Source of the DNA: Echinococcus granulosus | Lineage: Eukaryota > Platyhelminthes > Cestoda > Cyclophyllidea > Taeniidae | DNA: 64,000 nt | Assembly (NCBI RefSeq): GCF_000524195.1 | Contig: NW_020170426.1 | Coordinates: forward strand, 540,548-604,547 | Reading direction: 5' to 3' | In this document: positions 24,896 to 38,257 of the stretch, in pieces | Position numbering within the stretch: position 1 is the first letter of the stretch | How the letters are laid out: the number at the start of each line of letters is the position of its first letter | Notes under the pieces: model-generated | Told to the model about the DNA's origin: nothing | Database searches by the model: none | Seen by the model: the letters and a program-made list of their open reading frames with translations, nothing else | Made by a program: the position numbers and the translations under genes

Positions 24896-27800
24896 ATGGC
24901 ATTGAAATCAGATTTGAAGTACGCCGATTTGCAGGCTTGTTGTGTCTGTTTGGGTTTTCTGGACGAAAAGGAGTATAAGGTTGACGTTGACGCAGCTGCG
25001 TCAATTCGTTCTATTTTGCGTTATCTTCGCAATGAAAGCGCTAGCTGCGATATACGAAGGGAACTTGGCAATCTGAAGATCCTAACCAGTGATCTGATTC
25101 CTTTGCTTAAGGTCAGTAGAGCTGACCCCATTCTTTTTGATCTTGTGGTTCGACTAATGGTGAGTCTTACTCAACCCGCTGTTGTCTGTTTCCACAACGA
25201 AATTCCCAATGATCGCGACCTCTATGCGGCTTTCCTTAAAGTAGACGCTATTCTCAAGGAGTATAAACACGTAATTCTAGTTGTAATAATTCCACTTAGC
25301 TTTTAAGGCCTTCGCTGACGAGCAACTCTTCCGGGTTCTCGCTGAATGCGTGGAGGATTTATTTAACAAGGTATTCATCCTCGAGATTTTTCAGCTTTTT
25401 TTAAGCCCTGGGAAGATCGAAGTAATGACGACAGATTGTTGATTGAGCGCATTCTTATTTTGATTCGTAATGTTCTTCACATCTCGCCCGATGCTACTAC
25501 GGAACACGTAGATACCTGTTTTGTATAAACACTTCTCAATAAAGCGAACTGATGATGATGTGTCGGTTCACGATCAACTGTTATGGACCATTCATCTCTC
25601 TGGATGGGATGATCTGCTTCTCTTCCTTGCCAACGCTAAGGATGAGCTCAACGTGTTCGCATTTCACATTCTCGAAATCACTTCTCTCATGCTTCGCGAA
25701 AAGGTTATTTGACTCATGTTTTCATATTTTTCAATCCTCCCCTAAACATTACTTCTCCTACAGACTCCTGAACAGCTTGCAAGTGCTGGCTCTCCCTTGA
25801 CTGATATCGACCCCAGCATACGGTAATATTGTACCCTCTGCGAATCATGTGCTAGGGTCTATCTTCAATGTGACTTCTATTACTTACAGGGTTCTTGAAA
25901 GGTGTCGTTTGAGGGAGCAAGAGGAAAAACGTGCAGCACTAGTGCGTTTAAATATGCGGTAAATTCTGTTTTTTACTTCTTTCTGAATGATTGTATTTTC
26001 ACAGGCATTTAAAAGTCCATAGTAGGGCATCTGGAGGAGTTGTGCAACGCACGATTATATGGGAAACTTCACTACCATAATTTTAAACCTTGACAAATAT
26101 GTATTGGCCCCAGTCCCTGCGTATTCATGGCAGATTGTCTCCCAATTATAGCCCTTGTGTACCTTTACTCCCAACTTCTGGTCATTTAACGTTTGTTAAC
26201 ATTAAATGTATGATTAACCAATGAAAATTGGGATAGATTTCCGTATTTAAAATAAGTAGTTGTGATTTGTAGGTATTTCTTCCTATGCCACCGAATATCC
26301 ACTTCGAATTTATTAATGCACAAATACATTTACAGGATGCCATGTGAAACCTTCGTAGAGACTGTGGATCAAGTTCACATACTTAAGAAACTCTTATCAT
26401 CACTCCCAAAGTAAACTATAGGTTGTTTCTCGAACATAAATCAGATGAGGGTTGCTGTTTTCCACTGCAGCGTAGAACAGGAATGCATCATTTAACATTA
26501 TCTGTCCGAGTTTACTGAAGGGAAATGCATACTCCTTGCCACTATTCATTCCGTAGTCATAATCGATTTGGCGGTACATTTGAACTGCTTAATACACAGT
26601 CGATCTCGTGTCGCCCTCTCATCTACCATCACGATGTGACCGTTCCGCTGCGTCGAAGTCGTCTGATTTGTGCGGGGACTAGTACGAAATGCACGGACTT
26701 TGTCGCGATTGACCAGGTCGATCTGGACCTTGGAAAGCGAATACGTTGCAAGCCGTGCAGTCGGAAGCCTTTGATTGAACGCGAATTTCGTCGACGGTCA
26801 GCCCTCAGTGTCCAGCTCTTTCTTCAGGTCTCACTTGCTTCTGTGTGTTTCCTTCTCCGCTTATTCAGTCTCATGCAACAGCACCGTGCCTTGTAGAAGT
26901 TTTGCTGGCAGTTTCTGTGCAACTGCTACAACCTCTTGATGCATGCGGCACGTGGGGCTATTCTACGTCAGAGTACCCAAGCCAATGATGAGACCTACTA
27001 CCTTTGGTCTATGCGATTCTTCATGGCTTTCTGCCGTCTTTACAGATTCCGCCCACAGTATCTCAGGTTTGATGAATTTCTAGGCCCTTCTTGCTGTGGT
27101 TTTTGTCTATTATTTGTGACACTGCTTGTGTATCACTTTTGGATGACAGTTCTGGATCGTTTACTCGACGAAATTACCTTGGTCGTTGGATAATTAAGAT
27201 GCTGATCTCCATAGTCTTAAACATAATCTATGCATAGGAATTTTGTATGCAGTCTCGACGCCAATGAAATAGGGAATGGGTGTTCTAAAAACGTAACAAT
27301 GGCGAGATGGCTTGATCTGTGAGCACAGTGCAAACTTGCATGGTATGGATTGGTGTTTTATTGAACTGGTTTCGGTTGTTAATACTCTAGCGAGTCACTA
27401 AACGCAAACGTATTCAACTGGGTCTACACTCTCTCCATGGGCTATCGTGAGGCCCTCCTCACCGACAGACGCGGAGGAGCGCGAAATCAAAATGCCCTCC
27501 AGTATAGCCGGCGCTTGGCACTTGCCGTTTCCGCCTATCTTCAGTTCCTTCTTTGTCTGAAGGAGATGTTTAAGCCCTCTAAACAGGAGGTGCGGGAGAA
27601 GGGATTAAATGGTTGCGGAGGTGATGACGAGGAAGAAGAGGAGCAGGAAACTTTGGAGGCACGAGAGCCTCAATTACGTGTTCAAAAGCAGGTGGCTGAG
27701 TCATTGATGTGTAAGTTGGTAGTTTGAACCTGAAGGAGAGTATGACTAGCTTCCCTTCACGCATGTTACAATCTTAGGTTTCTTTTTGTAGCGAACATCT

Positions 27801-30800
27801 TTTACGTTGCTGAGTATCAGGATCTCTTTGTGTCCTTATTAAAGGAGTACAATGAATCGACTCAGTCGAAGTAAGCGAACTTCCTATAGCTATCTCTTTC
27901 CTACTTTTTCGAATAGTGGCAACTGAGCTACTGCAATAAATTTTTTGGTTAGCAGTTTATCTAATTATTAACTTTTCAAAGAAACCATTTAGGCCATTCA
28001 TCTTTTTTTCATTTCCAGTCTGGAATTATTTAAATGCTACGCTAAAGTTAACGTATCATACAGTTATTTCTACACAATGTTTGGGACAAAGTTTTGGGGC
28101 CAGGTAATTGGTGAACCCGCAACTTTATTTTGAGTCACGTCGTCCCAAAATAGCCTGTTTGTACTATCTCCCATCCAGGAAGTATAGCGTCTTTTCGATA
28201 ACTGGCTTATATTAAATCTTCGTACCTAGCAAATGTGATGTACTGTTTTCCTGTACACTCAAATATGTGCTTTGCTTATTCGTCACGAACTTGGAATATC
28301 TTCAAAATCGCTTTTATATATTCGAGGTGTACTTGCCTTTTTAGAGAATACTTAGTTGAACTAGTTGAGGGCGCACATCTCTTCATAAACCTTCTAACTG
28401 CGCAAGCAAAGTCCATGGCAACCTTCATTGTATCGCGTCATCAAAGGCGTCGTCATCGCAGCGAGAAGAGGCGTCTAAAATATGCGGCTCATCGGGAGCG
28501 CCGAAAGGAGCTAGTTGAAGCTCGAAAACGGCTTCTCAAACGCGCCAATGAAACCCCCGAAGAGCGCAGTGCTCTTTTGGCACGTATCTGGATTCCCCTC
28601 TCCTCCAATCTCATCTCTGCTCTTAGTGGCACCCCCCAAATTATGTCTTCTAATGATGATCTTCCTCAGTTATTTGACCCAGCTGATGTCTCTGCAGACG
28701 GCGAATCGATGGCCGCTCAACTGCGCAATGCCATTCGCTTGGTCCACACTAGTCTCCATGACAATCAAGCCGCACGTTCTCTCGCCATCGCCCGGTCCAT
28801 GTGGGATATTTGGCCGGAAGCATCACCGTGCAACGATGCAGAGGAGGAGGATGAAGAAGCGAAGGAAGATTTGGCCAAGGAGAAAGCGCGTGCCATTGAG
28901 GCTGGATTGGAACCTCCACAAGTTTTAGAATACTTGGCTCTACGAAAAATCTTTCTCCTCGACTTGACGGGCATGTTATCAAAATCTTTAATGGAGACGC
29001 AATAACCAGTGGTCGCAGCTTGTGTCTAGTTTTAACAAATTATTTTTCTGATATGAGAACTGAAGTTAGCATTTCCGTCCTTTTGCATCACGCGCGCTGG
29101 CATAGTTTTTGGTGCCGAGGCAGTAACTCAGGAAAGCCACTACTTTGTTAAAACAACCCACATAAGAATTAGTAGTGGAAGCGTGTTGAAAATGCCGCTC
29201 TTCTTTGAGGCCTCTGGATTGTTTTGGTTATTAGGATTTATCTACGAAGTTTACTTGAGTGTACTGATTGAATAGAAATTTATTATATTCAGTTATTGAA
29301 GAACTTCAACTTACTCTATCTAGCTAGAGTATTCTTTTTCCATTTTATCGGAAGCCGAAGAACTAGCTGTCACTGAAGCAGCGATTCAAGAAGAGACGTG
29401 GAACATTGGTGACGCGGAGGAGTCGTTTCGTCAAGAATTGGAAAATTCAGATGATGAACACAGTTTCGAAGTCCTTGATAAAGAGGTCGCCTTTGACATT
29501 CATACCTTCCTTCTTCGTTTTACCCACCCTCACATTATTCGTTCGCTGACGTAAGTGATGGTCCAGCTAATTGGTGCTAGTAGTTTTTGCATTTTCGGTT
29601 TCTAGATTATGGCTGCCAGCGATGTTAGTCCGGGGAAATAAGTTTCTTTTTCATTTATATGACGGCAGGCCTATTTTCAAGTGCTCCTTATGTGGTTAAA
29701 TGTATAGATCTCGATCTAACACATTAATCCGAGTTTTGACATTTGATTACAAAGAATTGATGTTTCAAAGTTCTGAGCCATTTGTAAAGCTTATATCCTA
29801 ATTGAGTCTTTTGGGCAGTTTTCCTTAAAAAGCATCTGTAAGTGAACAGTATGACACGATTTATAAAGGTACAACTTGATATCGCCATGAAATTGGTTCA
29901 ATTCAGCGTTTAAAACCCAACTTGTTCAAATTTGAGGTGTAAACGATTACCAACTACCTCATCAATTACCATCAATTTAGTTACCTGGCCCTTATTTTGG
30001 AAAAAAGGCTTAGGTTTAAAGTGTTAATTTTCGTATTGTTTTTTTTTCGGTTGTTATTAATTATTTCTCATAGCCGACGTCTGTCTAGCTATGATTATAA
30101 CTCCGCATTATTATTTACTTAATGCCATTGGTGAATCCTAAACTATCCAGTTACAAACTGTTGATATCGTGGTGTTTATGTTTCTGTATATTTTTAAAAG
30201 ATGCTCCCGTATTATTCAGATGTCTGCTGGCAAACTATGCGCTAAATCCGCCTTTGACAAATACACATCTTGTGTATCTGCTCCACAAGATCGCGGTGAA
30301 GCAGCACCTTCCAGGAATTCTCTTCCAACTGCGGCTTTTTTACATTTTTCAGACCATTATCAAAGACCCTGTTGTCGAGAAGCTAGAAGAATTTAAGGTG
30401 GGCTTTTTTAAAAAAAGGACTGATTGCCCAATGAGTTCATTTGTAGTTGAAAACTGTCTTTCCTCTTGCTCAGATTTGTTCGAAAGCACCAGAAATTCAT
30501 GCCATCTACCTAGTACAATTTGGCTAGAAAATAAAGCGAAAGTATTACTCCGTGTTTATGACTTGGAGCTTCTGCTGCAATGTCCCTTTTTTGAAGGGCA
30601 TAAATCATTCTCTTGAAGATGCTAATTTAGATTTTATTTCCATTTTTGCGTAACGTCAGAAAAGGCTCCAAGATGTTACATACACATTGAATTTGTAACC
30701 AGAATTATTAAAATTCTGACGCTTTAAAAGGATGAAGCGGTTGAAGTCCCTCTGGAGTTGCACAGTCAAAGACGATTTGTATTCATTCAAAGCGTTGAAT

Positions 30801-33149
30801 TAATCGGTCGCGAAACAATTTTTCCACCCATCATAAGGTTATTAACATTTCCAATTGTACTTTCATTTTGAAGCGAAAGTGGGTTTTGATTCATTTTAAT
30901 TGTTTAGGAGATGTTGTGCTTCATCAAGTACATTCTTCGCAAATTTTTCGCGACCTTTAAACGTTCCCACCTAGTTGGTGTGGAGGCACTCTTCCTAAAG
31001 TCCACCAGAGAAGCCGCCGAAGCGTACAGCGGCTACGGCACTTACGAAAGTGGGTAGGTTTCCCTTCCTAGTGCGTCTTTCCTCCCGTCCGTTTTTGCTG
31101 TCATCATTTGATCAAAAAGGATCTAGAATAATTAGTCTGTGGACGGCTTTGTGGTTATTTTTTATCGGAAGAGAAAAATTTTTAGATGATTAATATTTGA
31201 GGATACTATTTGAATCGGTCATGCTTGTTTTGAGCTTATTGAAGTTGATATATTAGATGTTTGCTTAATGGATAGTGAAACAAATTATTTGCAAATATTC
31301 CTATAGATGATGAGTTTTCATGAATAATTGTTTGAACTTTATTAATGTGCTTTTTAAGTCCTCTACTGTATTCAGGCATTCCGCTTTGTATATCCTGCTT
31401 GTAGATTTACTTAAAAAGCTCTCGTCTCTCTTATGCTAGGTAACATTTCTTTGACCGTTTGATTATTTATAGTAATGAAAAATACCAGGGAAAAGTTTTT
31501 CATTTTTGTCAGCATAATTTTGAAGTTGAGCAATGATTATTTTATGGGACAAAGTATTCGTCCACTTCCAGGCATAAGAAGTCGCACTGGACTGCTGAGC
31601 TGGACAAGGAGCTGGACCAGCTTTTTGAGGCGTGCAGATATGATCCCGTGCCAAAGGGTATTTAGAATTTACGGTTGATTGTAACTATTTTTATACCATT
31701 TTCTAACAGAATACCAATTTGTAGTTTTTTCAAACAATGGCTTCTAGAACTTTGCTTGAAAAATTGTCTAGTTATCAAACGATTTTGAGGTTGTTTTTTC
31801 ATTAAAACCTTGCAAACAATTGGGGGTTGTTATTTCTTCTTCGCCAACAGGTGAAGATTTGGTGGATGTATTGAAACGCAATCTCTCGGATCCTGGAAAG
31901 ACCCGACGTCAAATCATTATGCGCCTGATACACCTAGGTAAAGTGGACTCTGCGAAAAATCTCAAAATGATGACGTAAATCCTCCTTTTTCTTTACTATC
32001 ACCTTTTGGTTGCAAAGTATCCACTTAGATGATGAAAGAGTTGTCGGGCGAAGTCGAAAACGACGACCACCTCGGAGCGAAGAAGAGGCCAACTTGCTCA
32101 ACTCGTTATTTTTTAAACGTGACAGTTCTTGTAAGTGCTTTCTCACACGATTAGACATCAAATTGCCCAATAGATCGACTGGATGATGTAATGGCTGAGT
32201 TAAGACCGGATTTCGGGCAGAGAATGCGACAGGAAAGCAGTGAAATGCCTGCAGCAGTAATTTGGCGAAGCCGTCAGGAAGCTGGACAGAAGTTGAGTGA
32301 GCTAGGATTGGCCGGGGGCGTGAATGATTTCGGTCACCACAGACGGCAAACACGTCATCAAGGGCGCGTTGAAGAGGAAATCCAATTAGAAACTTTGGGT
32401 GGAGGCATATCAAGGATGAAAAGAGTGGACAGATCGTTGCGTGGAAGACGAAGACGGATTAGACGACACGACTCTTCACCAGAATTGCTTTACGACGCCA
32501 ATGAACATTTCAGTGACGAAGTTTATCAAGTAGATCCAGGGATAGATGAATGGTGTTTTATTGAAACAATAAACAAATGTGTTTTTCCATTTTATAGAAA
32601 CCAGCAAACCCTAAAGGTATCCATGGTGCCAATGAGGAGGTATGTTATGTAGTGTGAAATCGGTGAGGAATTCGCGTTACTTTTAATAGGAACCCCCCAA
32701 CAGTAAAAGGCCAGGGCGTTCGATACACCTGGACCCGGAAGACAGTTCAGAAGAGGTAAGAATGTGTGTTTTTGGATTTGATTGTAATTTCTTTCTGGTG
32801 GGTATTAATTTTTCACTTCATTTTCCCGTTCCCCAGTCTGTCAGTACACTTTTTTTTCAGGATTCAGGCATGTTCATACCTAAGACCTCAGTGTCATCAC
32901 CACATCCCACGGCGAATGAAGATCACCAAACTGTAAATTGTGAGAAGCGTCGAAGGGTCGCTTTGGAATACGGTGAAGGCGATTTTGATGATTTTTCTAA
33001 CGAGAACCTACTCGACAGGTAGGTATCAGTGTTACTTCAAGCATTCACCGAATGGCTGCTTGGGCGTCTGAAGCATGTTGCCCTTAGAAGTTGAAGCCGA
33101 AGTTAAGAATGAACCCATTTTTAGGCGCACCCCATTGTTGAAACCATGA
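24896..33149 (+). CDS. TIMELESS: Timeless (replication fork protection complex)
   Basis: Twenty-one exons give 3804 nt, 1267 residues; human has about 1208. Exons start 24896, 25308, 25406, 25545, 25764, 25890, 26557, 26897, 27391, 27792, 28345, 29330, 30220, 30908, 31572, 31851, 32018, 32174, 32690, 32861, 33125. All phases close. Collinear family motifs: [110 protein letters not shown], then a C-terminal [14 protein letters not shown] and [20 protein letters not shown] block. Timeless with Tipin stabilises stalled forks and supports checkpoint signalling and cohesion in the nucleus; animals also have circadian paralogues. The tail is acidic and basic, without a clear PARP1-binding region. 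Least certain are the donor at 28921 and the 25-nt last exon. Confidence 0.93.
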
Positions 33150-34676
33150 AAAGGCCACCGTTGGAGCATTTGTTATATAGTAGTACTGAATCAACCTTAC
33201 ATGTCACTTTTATGGTATGATTTATTTAAATTCTAATTATTGACCAGAATAGGATGTTTTAAGTAACTCCTTAGTATCTTTCTGTCGATAGCTCCACATC
33301 TTAGCACAATATAATCCTAGAAAATCCTGTAAAAGCCGTAAAAAAAACGAAGCTACGGTTGACGCAGGCAGTTTTATCCCATTTTCGTTTTAAGGTTATA
33401 TTACAAATTAGATAAATATTAAATTATCTCGACTTTTGATCAATTGTTGGAACAACACAAAAGATAGCTGTCGCTGTACGGCCTCTGTAGAATGCAACTC
33501 TGCAAAATATTAAGTGGGTCCCATTCGGGAGATGTCTGTGATTGGTCTTGCAGTCGTTTGCTTGATATGGGCTCAAGCATCAACAGCCGCAGGATTTATG
33601 GTTGAGGATCGAAATTACCGCGTTCTACTTTTCTGCACATTGTTAAGGGGGGTGGGTATTGACAGTGATTTTATGGGCTTTACTGTTGGCACTTGAATGG
33701 CGTTTGAAGTAGGTTATGCTACTGTTCAATGAGATGATAGACGCAAGTCCACATCTCAGTTTATTCTTCGAATGCTTCAGGGAAATCATCCAAGCAATCC
33801 AAGAGGCTGAGAGCATGCCTGAAGGCACTAACGAAACAGGGCCTCGGAGAACCTGCATCTCTGGCAACTCCGATGAAGATAACTGAACGGTCGTTAACTT
33901 TATTCTGTCTATTTGTATTACAATTACAACTCCATGCTTTTAAGATTTGACTTCTTTCCGTCCAGTTGAATCTTGACCATTACTCAGAATTGTCCAAACA
34001 TCATGCGAAGCCGGGCGTCGCTCCCTGGGTCCACAGCGGTCAATTTCTCTTTCCGTTAACCCAGTCATGAATTTTCTACGTAAATCGTTGACCGTGGTCG
34101 CTGGAGAAATTGCATCGCTCTGATGCTCGGTGAAGCATGCATGGTCGACAACTCACTTGAGGAATGCTAGACTACATGAAAAGCGATTACTACCTCCGTA
34201 AATGGGTCGAGGAATCAGATGGTTTGTAAGCAAACTTTATGCACTAGTGAGGTGTTGTTGAAACAAGCTAACCAAACCTGACTGGGTAAATGGTACATGG
34301 AAAGTAATCTGTCGCTTAAATGTCACTTGTTCCTTGTAATCGGTGCGTCAATGTTTTCAGGTAATCTCGAGAGCACAGTGTCCCGCATTTCATGAGCGAT
34401 CTTCTTCAACCTTATTCGCTCCCACTTTTTGAACTAATGTCCAAGCCATAGTGTCATTTTTTTTACAACGCGCCTTATCACATGCGTCGAGAGCGTATAC
34501 TAACAGCTGACAAGACTATAGTTAAGCATGAGGATGAGGACATGGTTAGACCCGCAAGCGCACACGAACGCAAAACGAAAAATAACAGTTGGCTTTATCG
34601 GAATTAACCACGACGCGCCTCCATAATCGGTTTCTTTGTACAAAAGACGGAAGAGCAGGGATGAGGGCGCTTGGCA
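33150..34676. other. Convergent intergenic region, Timeless and MPP-alpha
   Basis: Besides the small-gene candidate at 33532-33886, nothing is supported. The stretch should contain both polyadenylation regions. Confidence 0.4.
33532..33886 (+). CDS. Possible small secreted protein, two exons
   Basis: An ATG at 33532 opens a 40-codon exon (to 33651) that starts with a signal-peptide-like stretch, MSVIGLAVVCLIWAQAS, with an A-x-A cleavage motif. A GTGGGT donor and a GAAGTAG acceptor join it in phase to 33713-33886, giving 97 residues. Exon 2 reads SPHLSFFFECFREII then a Glu/Ser/Asn-rich end. The alternative is that these are the last exons of Timeless, whose human C-terminus has a vaguely similar helical stretch, but the phase from 33018 does not fit. 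Function unknown. Confidence 0.35.
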
Positions 34677-37600
34677 TCAGACGAATCGCTTGAAGAGGGA
34701 GGGAAGGGTCCCACGCGTCTGTAATGGGGCTGCGATCATCTCTTGGATTTCACGCAACTCCGGCCAATTGGACATGCGGCCAAAGCCCACTAGTGTCAGT
34801 GGTGACTTGAACATGCGTATCAACAAATTATGCAAGTCTTCGGCCGATACTGCATCTACAAAAAAACACGAAGATCACCGTAACGGATGGACGGCGCTGT
34901 GAAAGAAAGAACCAACATACTGATTTTTTCCACCCAAAAATCCGGTGGTTTCCATTCGCCTGAGGCAAGAACTTGCCGAGCAATGTCCTCAAAGGCGACG
35001 GGGTTCATCTCCAGATTCATCAGCAGCATCGATTCTAGCTGATTCTTGGCACGTTGAAGCTCCTCGTCTGGGATTGGTGCCTCTGCAGTAAAGCGCAGTT
35101 CGGCCGCCAAGACTTGGACCAAGCGGTGCAGATTGGCGGGCTCGGCGCTTCCAGCAATACAGAAGACGCCGGCATCAGCGTAGGCATGATTGGTCGCTTG
35201 TGCTGAGTTTACCCAATGGTATCTGCATGGAAAAGGGAGGGGGGGGGGGGTGGGAGAAGTTTCTGATTGCCTAATGCGCACAGCATTAGAAAGCAATAAC
35301 TTGATAATTCACTTAGTAATGTCACTACAAGTAAGCTTTGATAAAGAGCAGGAACACTGCGTGTGTCGATGTTTCTGTATTCATATTACTGGAAGGCATT
35401 CCTGTTGCAACGAATTACATCAAGAGCAAATTTAAGCTACTTAAAATTAAAAAGTAGACAAATTAGTTCTGGAGGACAATTATGGCTTCCACCATCGCAG
35501 CGGTTTTGCACACAAATACTTCTACTGAAAGGTTGGCTCACTAACAAAGAAAAACTTAAAGTTCAGCTGACAATGAGCCGTCTACTTTAAGTAGCTGGTA
35601 AGAAGGGTTTACATTAATGCCAGAAACGAGTTCAGAAAAATGTTACAGATTCTTAAAAAATTTGCCTGCACCTCTTCCCAAATTTGAGAGGACTTTAACC
35701 CAGCCTTCATAAATTTCCAGCTTTCGTTCTTTCAACCCTCCTAAATCAGTAGGACTTACTCTCACTGCTTAGAAATAACCGAGCTCATCAGGTCTGAAAG
35801 TAATAATTAGTGAGTTCCGGATAAATTTTATAGTAAAATTAAACATGTAGCTCAGATGCAACAAAGTAATCGAGGAAGATCCTACACAAACTACATTTGC
35901 GTATTTTAAGGTCATTTTTAACTCAGGAGAGTCGGAATAGGATTGCACTTCAAGGCAAATGATGTTCCGAAGCACACATGGCTGTCATTTACACGTTTAT
36001 TTTCCATATGGGTCAAGAATAACCGAAACCTACTGGTTGAGAACGTTGGTGTAGAGACGGGAGTACATACCCTTCCCTGGACCACCGGCAGAGAAGGAGC
36101 CCCCACCACCAAGGAGGGAATTGAGGAGACATGAAGCAACAAATTGAGGATCTTGGGAGCCACAACTCTCCAGACCAATGACACAGTGAGCAAACTCGGG
36201 CATGGGTGCGTGGTACTGTGACAGGTCTCGGTCCACCTACAGGTACGAGAATGCAAGAACGTTAGCAGTTCGTATTAGGCCAACGCAGAAAAATCTAGAA
36301 AAAATTTGCAAGATGCGAACGACCAAGGTTAAACATCACAATGGACAGATGAAAAGGTAAAAGAGGATTAAATAAAGCCAGGTGGAAGAAAAAGCGATTC
36401 AGACTTAAAAATAATAGGGAATGCTCAAATGGACTTTCAATACGGAAAAGATCCTACGGTACCTAAAAGGGTTGGGAATTACCAGCTCAATTTGGAATTC
36501 ATAATTACAGAGATCGACTTATTTGACTATTGGTTTGATAACTTCTATCATTTATAAACCCACGGACCAGGCTGCAGCAAATTTTTGGAGCATAAAGTGC
36601 TTCCATGAATAAAAGCAAACACAAATCCAAAAAAATGCATTTTGAGATTGACAGCGAGGCTAATAATTCGATCTAGGTATAACAGGGATATGCAGTAAAA
36701 TAAACTCAAAGGTAATCGAGAATGAAGTTATAATAAAAAAGTCGGAAACTATTTTAGAAACTATAGTATGTAGGCCCGTTAAGCCATATCCTAAATCTCA
36801 AGGACTGAGAGAGGAATAAACAGTTCGATGCGAACTAATAGACTTTCGGAATATTTAGTGATTAAGCTATTATGAAAGAGATACTAGTTGACGGCCCTAA
36901 AAACAAAATCAGGAGCAAGGCGAGAACGGAAAAGCTTTCACAATAGTGGATAAAATGCAGAAAAGTATGTGAAAGAAGTTTTATTACATGAGTTCCATAG
37001 TTTACGTACGGTAATTTCACCACCACTATACACGGGCAAAGAGTCATCCAGCGTAAGACGATCTTCCTCAGGAACCTCTACACCATAACTGGTTTCCCAC
37101 GGCATGAAAGATGATTCAACTGAGTTGGTGAATTCGCTGTGATCCACTCCAACGCCAACTACTACAGTGCGCTCAGGTCTACAAGTAAAAAACATGGTAA
37201 AACACATTGAAATAAAAGAACCTCAGTCGATATCATTGCTATTCAATCATTAAGAGGTGTTTGCAATAGTAACCGCACCTTCAAAATAAAGCAGTACCTG
37301 TAGTAGGAGGCCATGAATTGCATAAGCTCACGGCGAGATATGATGCCAATAGATTCAGTTGGACAATATCGAGGAAAACCAAAAGTATTGCAACCATGAA
37401 AAGCAGCGGAATGGAGGAGATCGTTAAGAATAGGTTCCGTGGGTGGGGCCATTTCCAAACTAGCCAGCTCAAAGCCAATGGCTCTAGCTGCCATGTCAAC
37501 TTCGTCTTTGGTGATTTTCGGACGCAAAACTGTCTCCGATAGAACATGGACGAGGTCACTTAAGTGCTTATTCAGTCCCGAAATAGCATAAACGATGAAA

Positions 37601-38085
37601 TCTCTACCAGATTCGAAGGATCTTTAAAGTAAACAGTTACCTCGATATCTGGCAATCAAAAATAGAATTACACGATTCCATTTTGGATTGAATATGATCT
37701 CGATCCCTAAATCTATCAGTGGACTAACCCGAAACTAAAAACAGGAAACTCCTACATGAAAACCAAGTTTTTCAAGAAAATGGGACACACCGCTGATGGT
37801 TCCACTTTCGTAGCGAGGTCCAGCCTTCAACATAACTAAAAATGATTCACAGAAGTTTTCCATACCTCCAATTGTGCAATGCATGCCGAATTTGTCCTGT
37901 GAAGCAACTGTCAAGCCATTGCTTAACTTGGATATATTTGCCGCTGAATTGCTCGATAAAAGGGACGAATTGAAGTTCAGGTTAAAACCGGGTATAGCTT
38001 GAGTGAGAGGAACATTCGAAACATATGTCGAGAAGTTTCGCATTTTCAGAAAATTTGTCATGAACAAACTTGGTTTTCCAATCAT
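34677..38085 (-). CDS. PMPCA: Mitochondrial processing peptidase subunit alpha
   Basis: Seven exons give 1572 nt, 523 residues (human 525): 38085-37756, 37723-37641, 37603-37298, 37178-37010, 36236-36034, 35222-34921, 34855-34677. With the beta subunit it removes matrix-targeting presequences in mitochondria. The alpha-specific glycine-rich loop is intact ([20 protein letters not shown]) and the inverted zinc motif HxxEH of beta is absent, with HFLEKL in its place. Other family anchors are [29 protein letters not shown], and [19 protein letters not shown]. The N-terminus from the chosen ATG is short, basic and Ser/Thr-rich, as expected for a targeting peptide; a second Met eight residues on is possible. 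It lies head-to-head with Nup188. Confidence 0.95.
35239..35250 (+). repeat. Run of 12 G, pyrimidine tract of an MPP-alpha intron
   Basis: On the coding (-) strand this is a C12 tract about 17 nt before the acceptor at 35223-35224, so it serves as the polypyrimidine tract. Homopolymer length may be polymorphic or mis-sequenced. Confidence 0.7.
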
Positions 38086-38257
38086 TTTAATTTGTCCGAC
38101 AACCACACAACGGATTTGGCTGCACAAAGATTAGGCAGATTTTGTGAGATTTCAATTCGTAAAAAGCTTTAGATTTAAGGTCATTTAGTGGATCACCCAA
38201 TCACGTTTAGACGTTTCTCTGTTTATTTGTGTAGACTCGTGTTATTCGAGAGTGGGA
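38086..38257. promoter_or_regulatory. Bidirectional promoter region, MPP-alpha and Nup188
   Basis: Only 172 bp separate the two start codons, which point away from each other. Both 5' UTRs and both core promoters must fit here unless an unseen upstream exon exists. I see no convincing TATA box. Confidence 0.65.

Noticed and set aside
32558..32597. A short intron in Timeless ending at the TTTTATAG near 32590
   Set aside because: The resulting micro-exon does not keep phase, whereas reading straight through to the donor at 32617 does.
37622..37640. A 19-nt intron in MPP-alpha (GTAACT...TTAAAG)
   Set aside because: Using the acceptor 18 nt further gives a 37-nt intron in the same phase and a translation ([13 protein letters not shown]) that matches the family better.
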